Assembly: GCF_900105045.1 (NCBI RefSeq)
Contig: NZ_LT629739.1
Span: 3,906,001-3,970,000, forward strand
Source of the DNA: Brevibacterium picturae
Lineage (GTDB): Bacteria > Actinomycetota > Actinomycetes > Actinomycetales > Brevibacteriaceae
Length of the DNA: 64,000 bases
Reading direction: 5' to 3'
Below, piece after piece: positions 18,033 through 26,906 of the stretch. A model generated the notes under the pieces. The model ran no database searches and was not told the DNA's origin. It worked only from the letters and a program-made list of their open reading frames with translations. Both the position numbers and the translations under genes were made by a program. Position 1 is the stretch's first letter, and each line of letters starts with the position of its first letter.

Positions 18033-18223
18033 GGAAGTTCGGGCGGTCTTTAGCGACGAATCAGTGGCGGCCTTGGACTCGCGAATACGCGGTGACTGCG
18101 TACACGTGCTCAGATTTATCAATCGCGGAACGTGCCCAGATCCTGGGTCGGTCGTACACGGCTGTCGCTGGGTTTATCCGCGACTACCGGCAGCGACAGC
18201 GCGACCCTTACGGGATCAAGTAG
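18011..18223 (+). CDS. Small HTH protein, unknown function
   Basis: A 70-residue protein starting inside the end of the previous gene. A tryptophan-rich segment (NQWRPWTREYAVTAY) is followed by a probable helix-turn-helix (SIAERAQILGRSYTAVAGFI) and a basic tail (RDYRQRQRD). The pattern resembles small phage- or plasmid-encoded DNA-binding proteins. With the two preceding genes it may be a remnant of an integrated element. No family could be named. Confidence 0.55.
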   Translation: MGVKPAVGKFGRSLATNQWRPWTREYAVTAYTCSDLSIAERAQILGRSYTAVAGFIRDYRQRQRDPYGIK

Positions 18224-18389
18224 AGGGGACTGGCTACCCAATGACCGTAGCGGGATGGTTCGTCTGAAACAGTGGCATTACCGTGATCTGTGCTTCTCTC
18301 AATTTTTCCTTGTGGGACCTGCGATTTTCGATACCCCCGTTACCTTTTAAGTAGCCTCACAATCCGTCAGGATAGAAGGGGTCGCTGGC

Positions 18390-18610
18390 CTAAGATTCCC
18401 GGCATGATTCATGCCCCCAGCCATTCATGGTCCGGGGGGTGTTGTCACCGGGAGTCGAAGGCACCAGGGAAATCGCTAATAGGGGCCAGAACCACTGGCA
18501 GAACACATGCCTTGAGCCCGACCGTAACGTGGATGCCGAACCCCGGAGCCACACCTAACACCACCGGCCAGCCGAACCACTCATAACCGCAGTCACACCA
18601 GTCGAAGAAG
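18390..18610 (+). ncRNA. Candidate IS110 bridge RNA region
   Basis: The non-coding leader of the IS110 transposase is about 220 bases long and rich in foldable segments: ggcatg-att-catgcc at about 18401-18415 and ccccc...ggggg at about 18414-18440, with further short complementary arms downstream. IS110-group elements (IS621 is the studied case) transcribe a bridge RNA from the left non-coding end that specifies donor and target. I did not identify the binding loops, so only the region is proposed, not exact ends. Confidence 0.4.
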
Positions 18611-19822
18611 ATGAGTGACATGATCACCAACCACGCTGAGATCGACGTATTCATCGGCATCGATGTCGGCAAACACGACCACCACGCCGTGGCTCTGGCC
18701 AGGGACGGCACCCAAATCCTGTCGAAGGCCCTGCCCCAGAACGAGGGGAAGCTCCGGGGCCTGCTCGGCAAGCTGCGTACCCACGGGACACTCCTCGTCG
18801 TCGTGGACCAGCCCGCCACGATCGGAGCACTGCCCGTCGCTGTTGCACAAGCGGCCGGCATCACTGTGGGCTACCTGCCCGGGTTAGCGATGCGTCGCAT
18901 CGCTGACCTGCATCCAGGAGAGGCGAAGACTGATGCCAGGGATGCTGCGATCATCGCCGAAGCTGCTCGGACCATGCCGCATACCTTGCGGGGGATTCGG
19001 GTCAGTGATGAAAACGTCGCAGAGCTTTCCATGTTGTGCGGTTACGACGACGATCTCGCGAAACTGGCCACGGCAACATCGAACAGGATTCGTGGTCTGC
19101 TGACACAGATCCATCCCGGACTGGAGGCTGTCATCGGTGCTCACTTGGACCATCCTGCGATGACGGCGCTGCTGGTGAAGTATCCGACTCCGAAGGCTTT
19201 ACGTCGGGCCGGTAAACGCCGGGTTGAGACACTGCTGGCCAAACACGCACCCAGAGCGTGGAAACGCTGGGCGACAGCGATTTTCACCGCCTTGGAAGAG
19301 CAGACTGTGGTGGTCGCGGGCACCGATGCGGCAGGGATCGTCCTACCGCAACTGGCCACAGCTTTGGCTCAGACGAGGTCGTCGCGGGACGAGGTCTTTG
19401 CACGGATCGAGGAGTTGGTGGAATCGCATCCTCTTTTCGAGCTCCTGACGTCGATGCCGGCAGTCGGCGTCAGGACAGCGGCGAGAATCCTGACCGAGGT
19501 CGTGGGCAAGGACTTCGCCACCGCCGGGCACTTGGCCTCTTACGCCGGTTTGGCACCGGTGACGTGGAGATCGGGGACGTCGATCCGTGGTGATCATTCG
19601 TCCCGCCGGGGCAACAAAGTGCTCAAACGGGCGCTATTCCTATCGGCATTCGCAGCGTTGAAAGACCCGTTGTCGAGGACGTATTACGACCGGAAACGCG
19701 CCCAGGGCAAGAAGCATAACCAGGCCCTGATCGCGTTGGGTCGTCGACGCTGCAACGTGTTGTTCGCGATGCTGTGTGACGGTGCCTATTTCCACGTACC
19801 GATGGAGGCCACCGCCGCGTAG
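18611..19822 (+). CDS. IS110-family transposase (RuvC-like DEDD recombinase)
   Basis: This 403-residue protein has the N-terminal DEDD RuvC-like domain (FIGIDVGKHDHHAVAL; VVDQPATIGALPVA; EAKTDARDAAIIAE) and the C-terminal Transposase_20 domain with SMPAVGVRTAARILTE and SYAGLAPVTWRSGTS, which carries the catalytic serine region. Length is full. It appears intact and potentially active. It probably works with a bridge RNA encoded just upstream. An alternative start is ATG 18620. Confidence 0.92.
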   Translation: MSDMITNHAEIDVFIGIDVGKHDHHAVALARDGTQILSKALPQNEGKLRGLLGKLRTHGTLLVVVDQPATIGALPVAVAQAAGITVGYLPGLAMRRIADLHPGEAKTDARDAAIIAEAARTMPHTLRGIRVSDENVAELSMLCGYDDDLAKLATATSNRIRGLLTQIHPGLEAVIGAHLDHPAMTALLVKYPTPKALRRAGKRRVETLLAKHAPRAWKRWATAIFTALEEQTVVVAGTDAAGIVLPQLATALAQTRSSRDEVFARIEELVESHPLFELLTSMPAVGVRTAARILTEVVGKDFATAGHLASYAGLAPVTWRSGTSIRGDHSSRRGNKVLKRALFLSAFAALKDPLSRTYYDRKRAQGKKHNQALIALGRRRCNVLFAMLCDGAYFHVPMEATAA

Positions 19823-19986
19823 ACAGGTTCACAAGCGCCCACGTCCAGTCCGAGACTCCGGTCCCGGACCAATCAGTACTGCCCAGCATCAGCCGGCAAG
19901 ACTATTCGAAGAAGCCCCCGTCACCCCTTGACGAAAACCATAGGGGCACCCCCCCGGCTTCCGACGCCCTCTGAGTCCTTCCATGT

Positions 19987-20763
19987 TCATCGCTCGATGT
20001 GAGGGAATGGCATCCATGTCCACGTCTTGTCCTGGCATCGCAAGTATCGATGCCAGAAGTTGGACCAAACCCAAATTGCGTCCACGCCGGAGAATCCCTT
20101 AGGCACTACCGAAGGGGCATTGAAGTCGTCGGTGAAATATCGCGCGGGGAGAGCCTCGTCGACGGCAACGAGGAATAAATGCCGCTCCGAGACTGCTGGA
20201 TCTTTCTTCAGCTTCTCGATGTGCGAACCCATGTGCGGCTGTTGGTGCCAGGATTCTACGACCTGTCCGAAGTCCTGGGCTGCCGCGTCCATGAACTCTG
20301 CTCGTGTGCTCTGGTACAGCCTGATGCCAGGCCTGAAGTGTGTGCGTCGAAGGTTCCCGATGTTGTCAGCAAGAAACTGGATCAGCCCCTGTTCGTCGGC
20401 CAGGACTTCAGCTGGCAATTCTGCGGGGCTATCAACGGACCACTGGTCGCAGAGTTCCACCGCTCTGAGGGCGACACGGCGCGTCTGTTTGTACGGAAAG
20501 TTCACTCTGCTAGTCCGGAACTCCCATGATGTTGCTGCAGGCCAGAGCCATCCCTCTTTCGACGCTAAGCCCTGCCAAGCGATGGATTCTGCTTCGACAA
20601 TTAATGTGACCTCGAGGGCACCGAGGCGACCATCAGGCCAGTCAAGTAGGAAATCGACCGCTGATTGGCGACCGTTCGTATCGTAGGGAATCGCTTTGGT
20701 TCCAGTCGCGTGGCCGACGAGGTGGGCCGCAATCTGCTCGGCTCGATTTGAAAGCTCGGTCAT
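19987..20763 (-). CDS. Hypothetical protein with nuclease-like EVT motif
   Basis: A 258-residue protein of unknown function. Its N-terminal third contains TNGRQSAVDFLLDWPDG and RLGALEVTLIVEAES. The D...(12-15)...ExT arrangement is reminiscent of a PD-(D/E)xK nuclease core, but the usual lysine is replaced by threonine, so catalysis is uncertain. The rest is rich in Trp and aromatic residues (GVDAIWVWSNFWHRYLR). It stands alone next to an IS110 copy. A phage-defence or restriction role is only a guess. Confidence 0.6.
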   Translation of the reverse strand: MTELSNRAEQIAAHLVGHATGTKAIPYDTNGRQSAVDFLLDWPDGRLGALEVTLIVEAESIAWQGLASKEGWLWPAATSWEFRTSRVNFPYKQTRRVALRAVELCDQWSVDSPAELPAEVLADEQGLIQFLADNIGNLRRTHFRPGIRLYQSTRAEFMDAAAQDFGQVVESWHQQPHMGSHIEKLKKDPAVSERHLFLVAVDEALPARYFTDDFNAPSVVPKGFSGVDAIWVWSNFWHRYLRCQDKTWTWMPFPHIER

Positions 20764-21221
20764 GCATTCAAGCTTCGCACACCGTCGTCCGTTGGTATGT
20801 AACGTGGCAGAGGTCTTCCGATTGGCTCCAAATGGCTCTCAGGCATCATCGCGACATAGGGATGATGACCGCTGGCAGGGCTCGCAATGACTTAGAGGTC
20901 AGCCACTTGATCAGGTGAAGCCAGACAGAGTACGCGGGTCCGTTGCTAACTAGTGACTACTAGTGGCGGTCACGGAAGATGCCTCTTCCAGAACGAATCG
21001 CTTGTGCAGGATGCGGGCCAAGGTCTATTTCGGCCGGCCTGCGGATTGGGGGAATAGATACCGCAACCGAAGCATGTCAACGGAGGTGCTTCACCAACTG
21101 CAGGGTAGTGCCCAATAGTGTCTAACAAAGTACCTCTGACCAGGAGTTTTGCGCCTCCAATGGAAGCAGCATTGACGCCGGAACGGTGAAACGGCACCAA
21201 AAGAAGCTATCGAAGCATGTA
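20764..21221. other. Intergenic region, probable decayed DNA
   Basis: No gene is supported in these 458 bp. A short palindromic patch, ctagt-gact-actag, lies near 20950. The right end leads directly into a repeat shared with 32963. Confidence 0.35.
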
Positions 21222-21470
21222 ACAGTACGTGCTGCGGCAACTTGCCGGTAGTTGAGCCGATCGGCTCAGACACGAGACGATCTGGACGCTGACGCGGACG
21301 GCCGCATGTAGCTCCAGCCTCTCACGCATGCGCCCCGTCAGGCTTCGGCCTGGCAGGGCGCATGCGTCTTCTGTATATGGCTCAGTCGAGGTGTAGACGT
21401 CAGGACGGGGCATCGGCCCAGTCTTGAGGGATTCCCATGCCGCGCAGGTTCACCGGGAGTCGGGAATCGA
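21222..21470 (+). repeat. Long imperfect direct repeat, copy 1
   Basis: About 245 bp match 32963-33207 in the same orientation, roughly four bases in five by eye, with longer identical runs. Both copies contain, in order, the tail of a plus-strand gene (QYVLRQLAGS then stop), a long hairpin with a TTCG loop, and the tail of a minus-strand gene (NLRGMGIPQDW here, NLHGTGIPRH in copy 2). It bounds the left side of the DnaE block. Confidence 0.75.
21324..21367. terminator. 20-bp stem with TTCG tetraloop
   Basis: acgcatgcgccccgtcaggc, TTCG, and a nearly complementary arm form a 20-bp stem with two mismatches and the super-stable C(UUCG)G loop. It separates the tails of two converging genes and probably served both as a bidirectional terminator. 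The copy at 33066 is perfect. Confidence 0.75.
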
Positions 21471-21710
21471 TCAGTCCGTGGAGCCGTCGCGACCAGCCGC
21501 TACTGGGGGAGATCGTCTCCAGAGCCGTCTGCAGGGATACGAGGAGGGGTAGAGCCACTTCCTCGATTTCTCCGGCAGCGCATCGTCTCCCTCGAGCCAG
21601 GACACGGTGGGCGAGGTGGTCAACGAGTTCGTCCAGCGCCATGGGCGGCTTGTCGTAGTGAAGGGTCCCCCGCGGACGAGGTGGGCGAGTCGAGCGTCGT
21701 GGCGAGTCAT
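21400..21710 (-). pseudogene. Unknown small protein gene with frameshift
   Basis: Reading from ATG 21710 the minus strand begins MTRHDARLAHLVRGG; the frame then shifts at the CCCCC run 21667-21671 (one G appears lost on the coding strand) and continues LHYDKPPMALDELVDHLAHR to a stop at 21400. The restored product would have about 103 residues, acidic and helical, ending in LRGMGIPQDWADAPS. I do not recognise the family. Its 3' end lies in the repeat shared with 32963, where only the tail is kept. Confidence 0.5.
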
Positions 21711-21740
21711 TGGCCCACCTCGTGGACATGGGCAGAGAAA

Positions 21741-21785
21741 ATCCCCCAAGTGCGCATCTCGGAGAGGCGTGGGGGATGTAGTGAT
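21741..21785 (-). repeat. Structured short repeat, copy A
   Basis: atcccccaag...gagaggcgt...gggggatgtagt also occurs at 56730 (copy B). On the minus strand it folds as ATCCCCC...GGGGGAT followed by TTTTCTC, like an intrinsic terminator or leader hairpin, just upstream of the 21710 start. The conserved gagaggcgt lies between the arms. Confidence 0.5.
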
Positions 21786-22144
21786 TTCAGTCTAGCACGG
21801 GCTGGCCCGGTCCGAACTACGATCTATGAGGCGCAGATCGGTTCGCATGGCGCGTTGATCGTGATTGTGCTCAATCGAAGGGTTGTGACGAGGCCGAGTC
21901 TTATAGACATCAGTTCCGCAACGGCGGTGTACTCCCCGCGATTAGAATTAGCCCCGCCTTGCAGCGGGCTGATCGTGATGGCACGACCATAGCGCGAAGA
22001 GGAGGTGACAGATCGTTCGTCCCGACTCCGGGTGGTGAGGACGGTCGCACTTCTGACACCGAGTGACTTTGACGTACAGCGAACGGAGACGTTGCGGGGC
22101 GACAGCTCGACGGCACAGGCGCGGTGGATGCTTCTGTCGTGAGG
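21786..22144. other. Intergenic region without a supported gene
   Basis: These 359 bp hold only fragmentary open frames. The frame at 21681-21992 has no family features. The region borders the 3' end of the LysR gene, and I see no clear terminator. Confidence 0.35.
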
Positions 22145-23065
22145 CTAGGGAAGCCAGGTTGTGCCCGCAGAAGTGCTCTCCAGACTCTTGAAGTAGTTGA
22201 GTAGCCCCGGGATCGCGGGATGTGCGTTGTCCTTGCGGTACACGAGCGAGTAGGGGTAGATCGGAGCTGGATCCCTCAGCGGGATTCGGCGAAGGTCGAA
22301 ATGCGTCGGCCAGAGGTAGCGATCCCTGTCGCCCACGAACGTCATCAGGGACTTCGAGTCAGCGATCTCCTCGAGCAAGGCCTCGTCGCCGAAATGCGGG
22401 CCAACGCCATCGATACTGAGATCGAAATCGGCAGCGAGCCTGTCGTAGTAGTGAGCCCATTCGGTTCCTGGCAGGATCCCTGGGATCCAGATGCGATGGG
22501 CCCGCAGGTCATGAGGTGCCAGCGACTTGGCGGAGGCAAGCGGATGATGTGGGCCGACGAGTACCTCCATTCGTGATTCGAAGACCCGGGGTGCAGCGAT
22601 GTCAGTCCACTGGTCCGGCGATTCGTGCAGGACCGCGCGGAAAGAGGCATCGATGGTGCCTGCGCGAATCGCGTCGATCGCGTGGATGACGCTGGCCGTG
22701 CCAAGGGTTACGACGTCGAGCAGCATGTGGGGGTTGCTCCGGTGGAACTCGCGCATCAGCACTGAGGGCGCGATCCTTCGGTGGAGGACGTCGACCCGCA
22801 GCGCCCGACGTCCGGGATGGACCGAGTCGACAGCGCGTTCCGCAACCTGAACCAGCTCCCGAGCGTGCGGAAGGAACGCCTGTCCGTCGACGCTGAGCTG
22901 CGCTCCTCGCGGCGTGCGGGCGAAGACGCGGACTCCGAGCTCCGACTCCAGCCGGGAGACGCGCTTCGAGATCGCCTGTTGGGTGACCCCCAGCTCGGCC
23001 GCCGCCTCTTGGAACTGCCCGAACTCGGCGACGGCGAGGAACGTCTTCACTGTTTCCACATCCAT
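22145..23065 (-). CDS. LysR-family transcriptional regulator
   Basis: This 306-residue protein has the standard LysR winged helix (VKTFLAVAEFGQFQEAAAEL and VTQQAISKRVSRLESELGVR, residues 5-50) and the two-lobed periplasmic-binding-like effector domain. It diverges from the DnaE gene with only 121 bp between them, so it may control that polymerase gene. That would be unusual for a replicative polymerase. The effector is unknown. Length and motifs indicate an intact gene. Confidence 0.85.
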   Translation of the reverse strand: MDVETVKTFLAVAEFGQFQEAAAELGVTQQAISKRVSRLESELGVRVFARTPRGAQLSVDGQAFLPHARELVQVAERAVDSVHPGRRALRVDVLHRRIAPSVLMREFHRSNPHMLLDVVTLGTASVIHAIDAIRAGTIDASFRAVLHESPDQWTDIAAPRVFESRMEVLVGPHHPLASAKSLAPHDLRAHRIWIPGILPGTEWAHYYDRLAADFDLSIDGVGPHFGDEALLEEIADSKSLMTFVGDRDRYLWPTHFDLRRIPLRDPAPIYPYSLVYRKDNAHPAIPGLLNYFKSLESTSAGTTWLP

Positions 23066-23186
23066 GCCGCCACTCTACGGGGTACAACGTCTGGTTGTGG
23101 CGCACCGATGTCCACGTTGTTGGATGCACGTCTGTATGCACTGTTGAACTGGACCGGTCAACCACGCGTTGTTCGGAAGGACGCAG

Positions 23187-26100
23187 ATGCCAACAGAAGA
23201 GTTTGTCCATCTCCACGTGCACAGCGAGTACTCCATGCTCGATGGGGCCGCCCACATCGGTCCGCTCGTGGACGAAGCCGCCCGTCAGGGCATGCCCGCG
23301 GTCGCCGTGACAGACCACGGGAACGTCTTCGGGGCGTTCGAGTTCTGGCGGACCGCGAAGGACGCTGGTATCAAGCCGATCATCGGGACCGAGGCGTATC
23401 TGACCCCAGGCACTCACCGCTCGGAGCGTACCCGTGTCCGCTGGGGTGACGGATCTCGAGACGACGTGTCGGGGGCCGGGGCGTACACGCACTTGACGAT
23501 GCTCGCGGAGACGACCGGGGGCATGCACAACCTCTTCCGGCTCTCATCGTTGGCCTCGATGGAGGGGCAGTACTTCAAGCCGAGGATGGACCGCGAGCTC
23601 CTGAGCACTTACGGACGGGGCCTCATCGCGACGACCGGCTGCCCCTCCAGCGAGGTCCAGACGCGTCTTCGTCTCGGACAGTACGACGAGGCCCGGCAGG
23701 CGGCGGCGGACTTCCGCGACATCTTCGGGGCGGAGAACTACTTCTGCGAACTCATGGATCACGGCCTGGGAATCGAGAAGCGTGTGATGGGCGACCTCAT
23801 CAGAATCGCGAAAGACCTCGGCCTGCCGCTCGTGGCCACGAACGACCTGCACTACGTCGCTGCAGACGACGCGAAGAGCCACGCCGCTCTGCTGTGTGTG
23901 CAGTCCGGGTCAACCATGGACGACCCGAAACGCTTCAAGTTCGACGCCGACGAGTTCTATCTGAAATCAGCCGCGCAGATGCGGCACTTGTTCCGCGACT
24001 TCGCGGAGGCCTGCGACAACACATTGCTGATCGCCGAACGGTGCAACGTCGAGTTCGATACCTCGGCGAACTACATGCCGCGGTTCCCCGTGCGCGACGG
24101 GGAGACCGAGGAGACCTGGCTGGTCAAGGAGATCGAGCGCGGACTGAACATGCGCTACCCGGGTGGCATCAGCCAGGAGGTACGTGAGCGCGCGGAGTAC
24201 GAGACCGCGATCATCCTCCAGATGGGCTTCGCCGGTTACTTCCTCGTTGTCGCCGACTTCATCCAGTGGGCCAAGAGCCAGGGCATCCGCGTCGGACCTG
24301 GACGCGGCTCCGGAGCCGGGTCGATGGTCGCCTACGCGCTGACGATTACCGGACTCGACCCGCTCGTCCACGATCTGATCTTCGAGCGGTTCCTGAACCC
24401 CGATCGCGTGTCGATGCCTGACTTTGACGTGGACTTCGACGATCGCCGCCGGGGCGAGGTCATCCAGTACGTCACCGATAAGTACGGTGACGACCGGGTC
24501 GCACAGATCGTCACCTACGGCACGATCAAGGCCAAGCAAGCACTGAAGGATTCTGCTCGCGTCCTCGGACACCCCTTCAGCATGGGGGAGAAGGTCACCA
24601 AGGCCATGCCTCCGACCGTCTCCGGCAAGGACATCCCCCTCAGCGGCATCTTCGACTCCGAGCATCCGCGCTACGCCGAAGCTCAGGACGTCCGGGCTCT
24701 CATCGAATCCGACCCCGAGGTTCGGACCGTCTACGACACCGCGACAGGGTTGGAGAACCTCAAGCGGCAGTGGGGAGTGCACGCGGCCGGGGTGATCATG
24801 TCCAGCGAGCCCCTCATGGACGTGATCCCACTGATGAAGCGGGACCAAGACGGGCAGATCATCACCCAGTTCGACTATCCGACGTGTGAGGGCCTCGGCC
24901 TGATCAAGATGGACTTCCTCGGTCTGCGGAACCTCACCATCATCAGCGACGCGCTCGACAACATCCGCACCAACCGTGGCGAGGAGATCGACCTCGAGGA
25001 GCTGCCGCTCAATGACGCCGGCGTCTTCGAGCTCATGCGCCGCGGCGACACGCTCGGGGTCATCCAGTTCGACGGCGACGCCATGCGGTCTCTACTGCGG
25101 CTCGCGCGACCTGATCACTTCGAGGACATCACCGCTGTGGGTGCCCTGTACCGGCCAGGCCCGATGGGGGCCAACTCGCACATCAACTACGCGCTGCGCA
25201 AAACCGGGCAGCAGGAGATCGTCCCCATCCACCCCGAGCTCGCCGAGCCGCTGGATGAGGTCCTGGGCAAGACGTACGGGCTGATCGTCTACCAAGAGCA
25301 GGTCATGACCATCGCTCAGGTCCTTGCGGGCTTCACGCTCGGTCAGGCCGACCTGCTGCGCCGTGCGATGGGCAAAAAGAAAAAGGCCGAGCTCGACAAG
25401 CAATTCGAGGGGTTCTCATCCGGGATGCGTACGAACGGCTACAGCGAGGAGGCGATCACGACCCTGTGGAACATCCTCCTGCCGTTCTCCGACTACGCCT
25501 TCAACAAGGCCCACTCCGCCGCCTACGGCCTCCTCAGTTACTGGACGGCCTACCTCAAGGCGCACTACCCAGCTGAGTACATGGCCGCACTGCTGACCAG
25601 TGTGGGCGAGAATCGCGACAAAATGGCGCTCTACCTCGGGGAGACCCGCAGGATGGGTATCCGCGTCCTCCCACCGGACGTCAACGAGTCGATCCGGTAC
25701 TTCGCCGCCGTCGGCGAAGACATCCGCTTCGGTCTCGAGGCGATCCGCAATGTGGGCGGCAACGTGGTCGAACAGATCGTGCGCACCCGGAAAGAGCGTC
25801 CATTCGAAGAGTTTCACGACTTCCTCCGGAGAGTTCCGCAGGAGGCGACCAACAAGCGGGCGGTCGAATCGCTGATCAAGGCAGGGGCGTTCGACCAGTA
25901 CGGCCATTCTCGGCGTGCACTCGTCAGCATCCACAAAGAAGCTGTCGACGCTACGACGTCCGTCAAACGGGAAGAGGCACGCGGGCAGTACGACCTGTTC
26001 GCCGGGATCGATGGCGAGGGATTCGATGATGTGTCGGCCGAGATCCCAACACTCCCTGAGTGGGGAAGGCTCGAGAAGCTCGGTCACGAGCGCGACATGC

Positions 26101-26699
26101 TCGGACTCTATGTCTCCGACCATCCGCTTACCGGGCTTGAGCAGCAGCTCTCGAAGCGATCGACCCATGCAATCGAGCAGCTACTGGGCGAGAAGCCGCC
26201 CAAGGACGGTCAACGCATCACCGTGGCGGGTCTGATCACTCAAGTCCAGCAACGTGTTGCCAAGTCCTCTGGAAATCCTTACGCGATCGTTCGCGTTGAA
26301 GACCTGAGCGCTGATGTCACCGTCATGGTGATGGGCAAGACGCACCAGCTCTATTCATCGGCCCTCGAACAAGACGTAGTCGTCGCTGTGACCGGACGAG
26401 TGAGCGTCCGTGACGAGGGACTCAACCTCCATGCCGACGGCATCGAAGTCCTGGATGCCATGATCGACCGGCACGACCGGCCATTCACCATCCTTATTGC
26501 AGAAGACGCCACCACGGAACCACGGGTCACCGAACTCGGCGACATTCTGTCAAGGCATCCAGGAGAGACGGCGACCCATCTGAAGATGCGCAAGCCGCAG
26601 AGCATCGTCCACTTCGATCTCCCCAACCACCCGGTGTCTGTGACGAATGACCTCTATGCGGAAGTCAAGGCACTGCTGGGCGCGAACTCGATCGAGTAG
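23187..26699 (+). CDS. dnaE: DNA polymerase III alpha subunit, DnaE type
   Basis: This 1170-residue polymerase is complete. The N-terminal PHP domain (HLHVHSEYSMLDG, AVTDHGN) retains the metal-binding residues of proofreading-type PHP domains. GPGRGSGAGSMVAYAL near residue 370 and PDFDVDFDDRRRGE near 411 are the palm, with the catalytic aspartates. GQYDLF near 936 is a beta-clamp-binding motif, followed by an OB fold. It resembles DnaE1 rather than the error-prone ImuC/DnaE2: no imuA' or imuB neighbours are seen. ATG 23187 follows GGAAGG. It lies in accessory DNA beside a LysR gene, which suggests a second copy. Confidence 0.9.
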   Translation: MPTEEFVHLHVHSEYSMLDGAAHIGPLVDEAARQGMPAVAVTDHGNVFGAFEFWRTAKDAGIKPIIGTEAYLTPGTHRSERTRVRWGDGSRDDVSGAGAYTHLTMLAETTGGMHNLFRLSSLASMEGQYFKPRMDRELLSTYGRGLIATTGCPSSEVQTRLRLGQYDEARQAAADFRDIFGAENYFCELMDHGLGIEKRVMGDLIRIAKDLGLPLVATNDLHYVAADDAKSHAALLCVQSGSTMDDPKRFKFDADEFYLKSAAQMRHLFRDFAEACDNTLLIAERCNVEFDTSANYMPRFPVRDGETEETWLVKEIERGLNMRYPGGISQEVRERAEYETAIILQMGFAGYFLVVADFIQWAKSQGIRVGPGRGSGAGSMVAYALTITGLDPLVHDLIFERFLNPDRVSMPDFDVDFDDRRRGEVIQYVTDKYGDDRVAQIVTYGTIKAKQALKDSARVLGHPFSMGEKVTKAMPPTVSGKDIPLSGIFDSEHPRYAEAQDVRALIESDPEVRTVYDTATGLENLKRQWGVHAAGVIMSSEPLMDVIPLMKRDQDGQIITQFDYPTCEGLGLIKMDFLGLRNLTIISDALDNIRTNRGEEIDLEELPLNDAGVFELMRRGDTLGVIQFDGDAMRSLLRLARPDHFEDITAVGALYRPGPMGANSHINYALRKTGQQEIVPIHPELAEPLDEVLGKTYGLIVYQEQVMTIAQVLAGFTLGQADLLRRAMGKKKKAELDKQFEGFSSGMRTNGYSEEAITTLWNILLPFSDYAFNKAHSAAYGLLSYWTAYLKAHYPAEYMAALLTSVGENRDKMALYLGETRRMGIRVLPPDVNESIRYFAAVGEDIRFGLEAIRNVGGNVVEQIVRTRKERPFEEFHDFLRRVPQEATNKRAVESLIKAGAFDQYGHSRRALVSIHKEAVDATTSVKREEARGQYDLFAGIDGEGFDDVSAEIPTLPEWGRLEKLGHERDMLGLYVSDHPLTGLEQQLSKRSTHAIEQLLGEKPPKDGQRITVAGLITQVQQRVAKSSGNPYAIVRVEDLSADVTVMVMGKTHQLYSSALEQDVVVAVTGRVSVRDEGLNLHADGIEVLDAMIDRHDRPFTILIAEDATTEPRVTELGDILSRHPGETATHLKMRKPQSIVHFDLPNHPVSVTNDLYAEVKALLGANSIE

Positions 26700-26881
26700 C
26701 TGCCGGCCATAGGGAAATCAGCTTCCCTAGGATATCGGTCATGGGGCTCATGCTCAGGTGAGTCGAAACTTGGTGCTGCGCCTTTCACTGTGATGTCACG
26801 GCCGTGCGCCGCTGCCCCCGACGCGCCTGCTAGTTGTTGCGGGGCAGGAGGTTGATGTCGCGGCCACTCGAGCGTCGATGC

Positions 26882-26894
26882 ATGCGAATCGCAT
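26882..26894. promoter_or_regulatory. Palindrome overlapping a probable -10 box
   Basis: ATGCGA-a-TCGCAT is a perfect 6+1+6 inverted repeat that runs into catatact, a likely -10 hexamer, 13 bp before the NTF2-like gene. The placement suits repression by the MarR protein encoded by the second gene. Confidence 0.55.
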
Positions 26895-26906
26895 ATACTT
26901 CTGGTC

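Larger units (their letters stand above)
18390..19953 (+). mobile_element. IS110-family insertion sequence (ends approximate)
   Basis: The transposase gene is flanked by a structured 5' non-coding region and a 3' stretch containing cccttgacgaaaaccatag followed by gggcacccccc, a motif I associate with the right ends of actinobacterial IS110 elements. IS110 elements have no inverted repeats and usually no target duplication, so the borders given are estimates; only 18611-19822 is firm. Confidence 0.5.

Noticed and set aside
18390..19953. Inverted repeats or target duplication of the IS110 copy
   Set aside because: None were found, and the family normally has none; borders are therefore given as estimates only.
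23967..24848. Long minus-strand open frame inside dnaE (and similar ones at 25416-26168 and 27232-27798)
   Set aside because: These are antisense shadows of high-G+C genes; they follow the codon periodicity of the plus-strand genes and have no own motifs.
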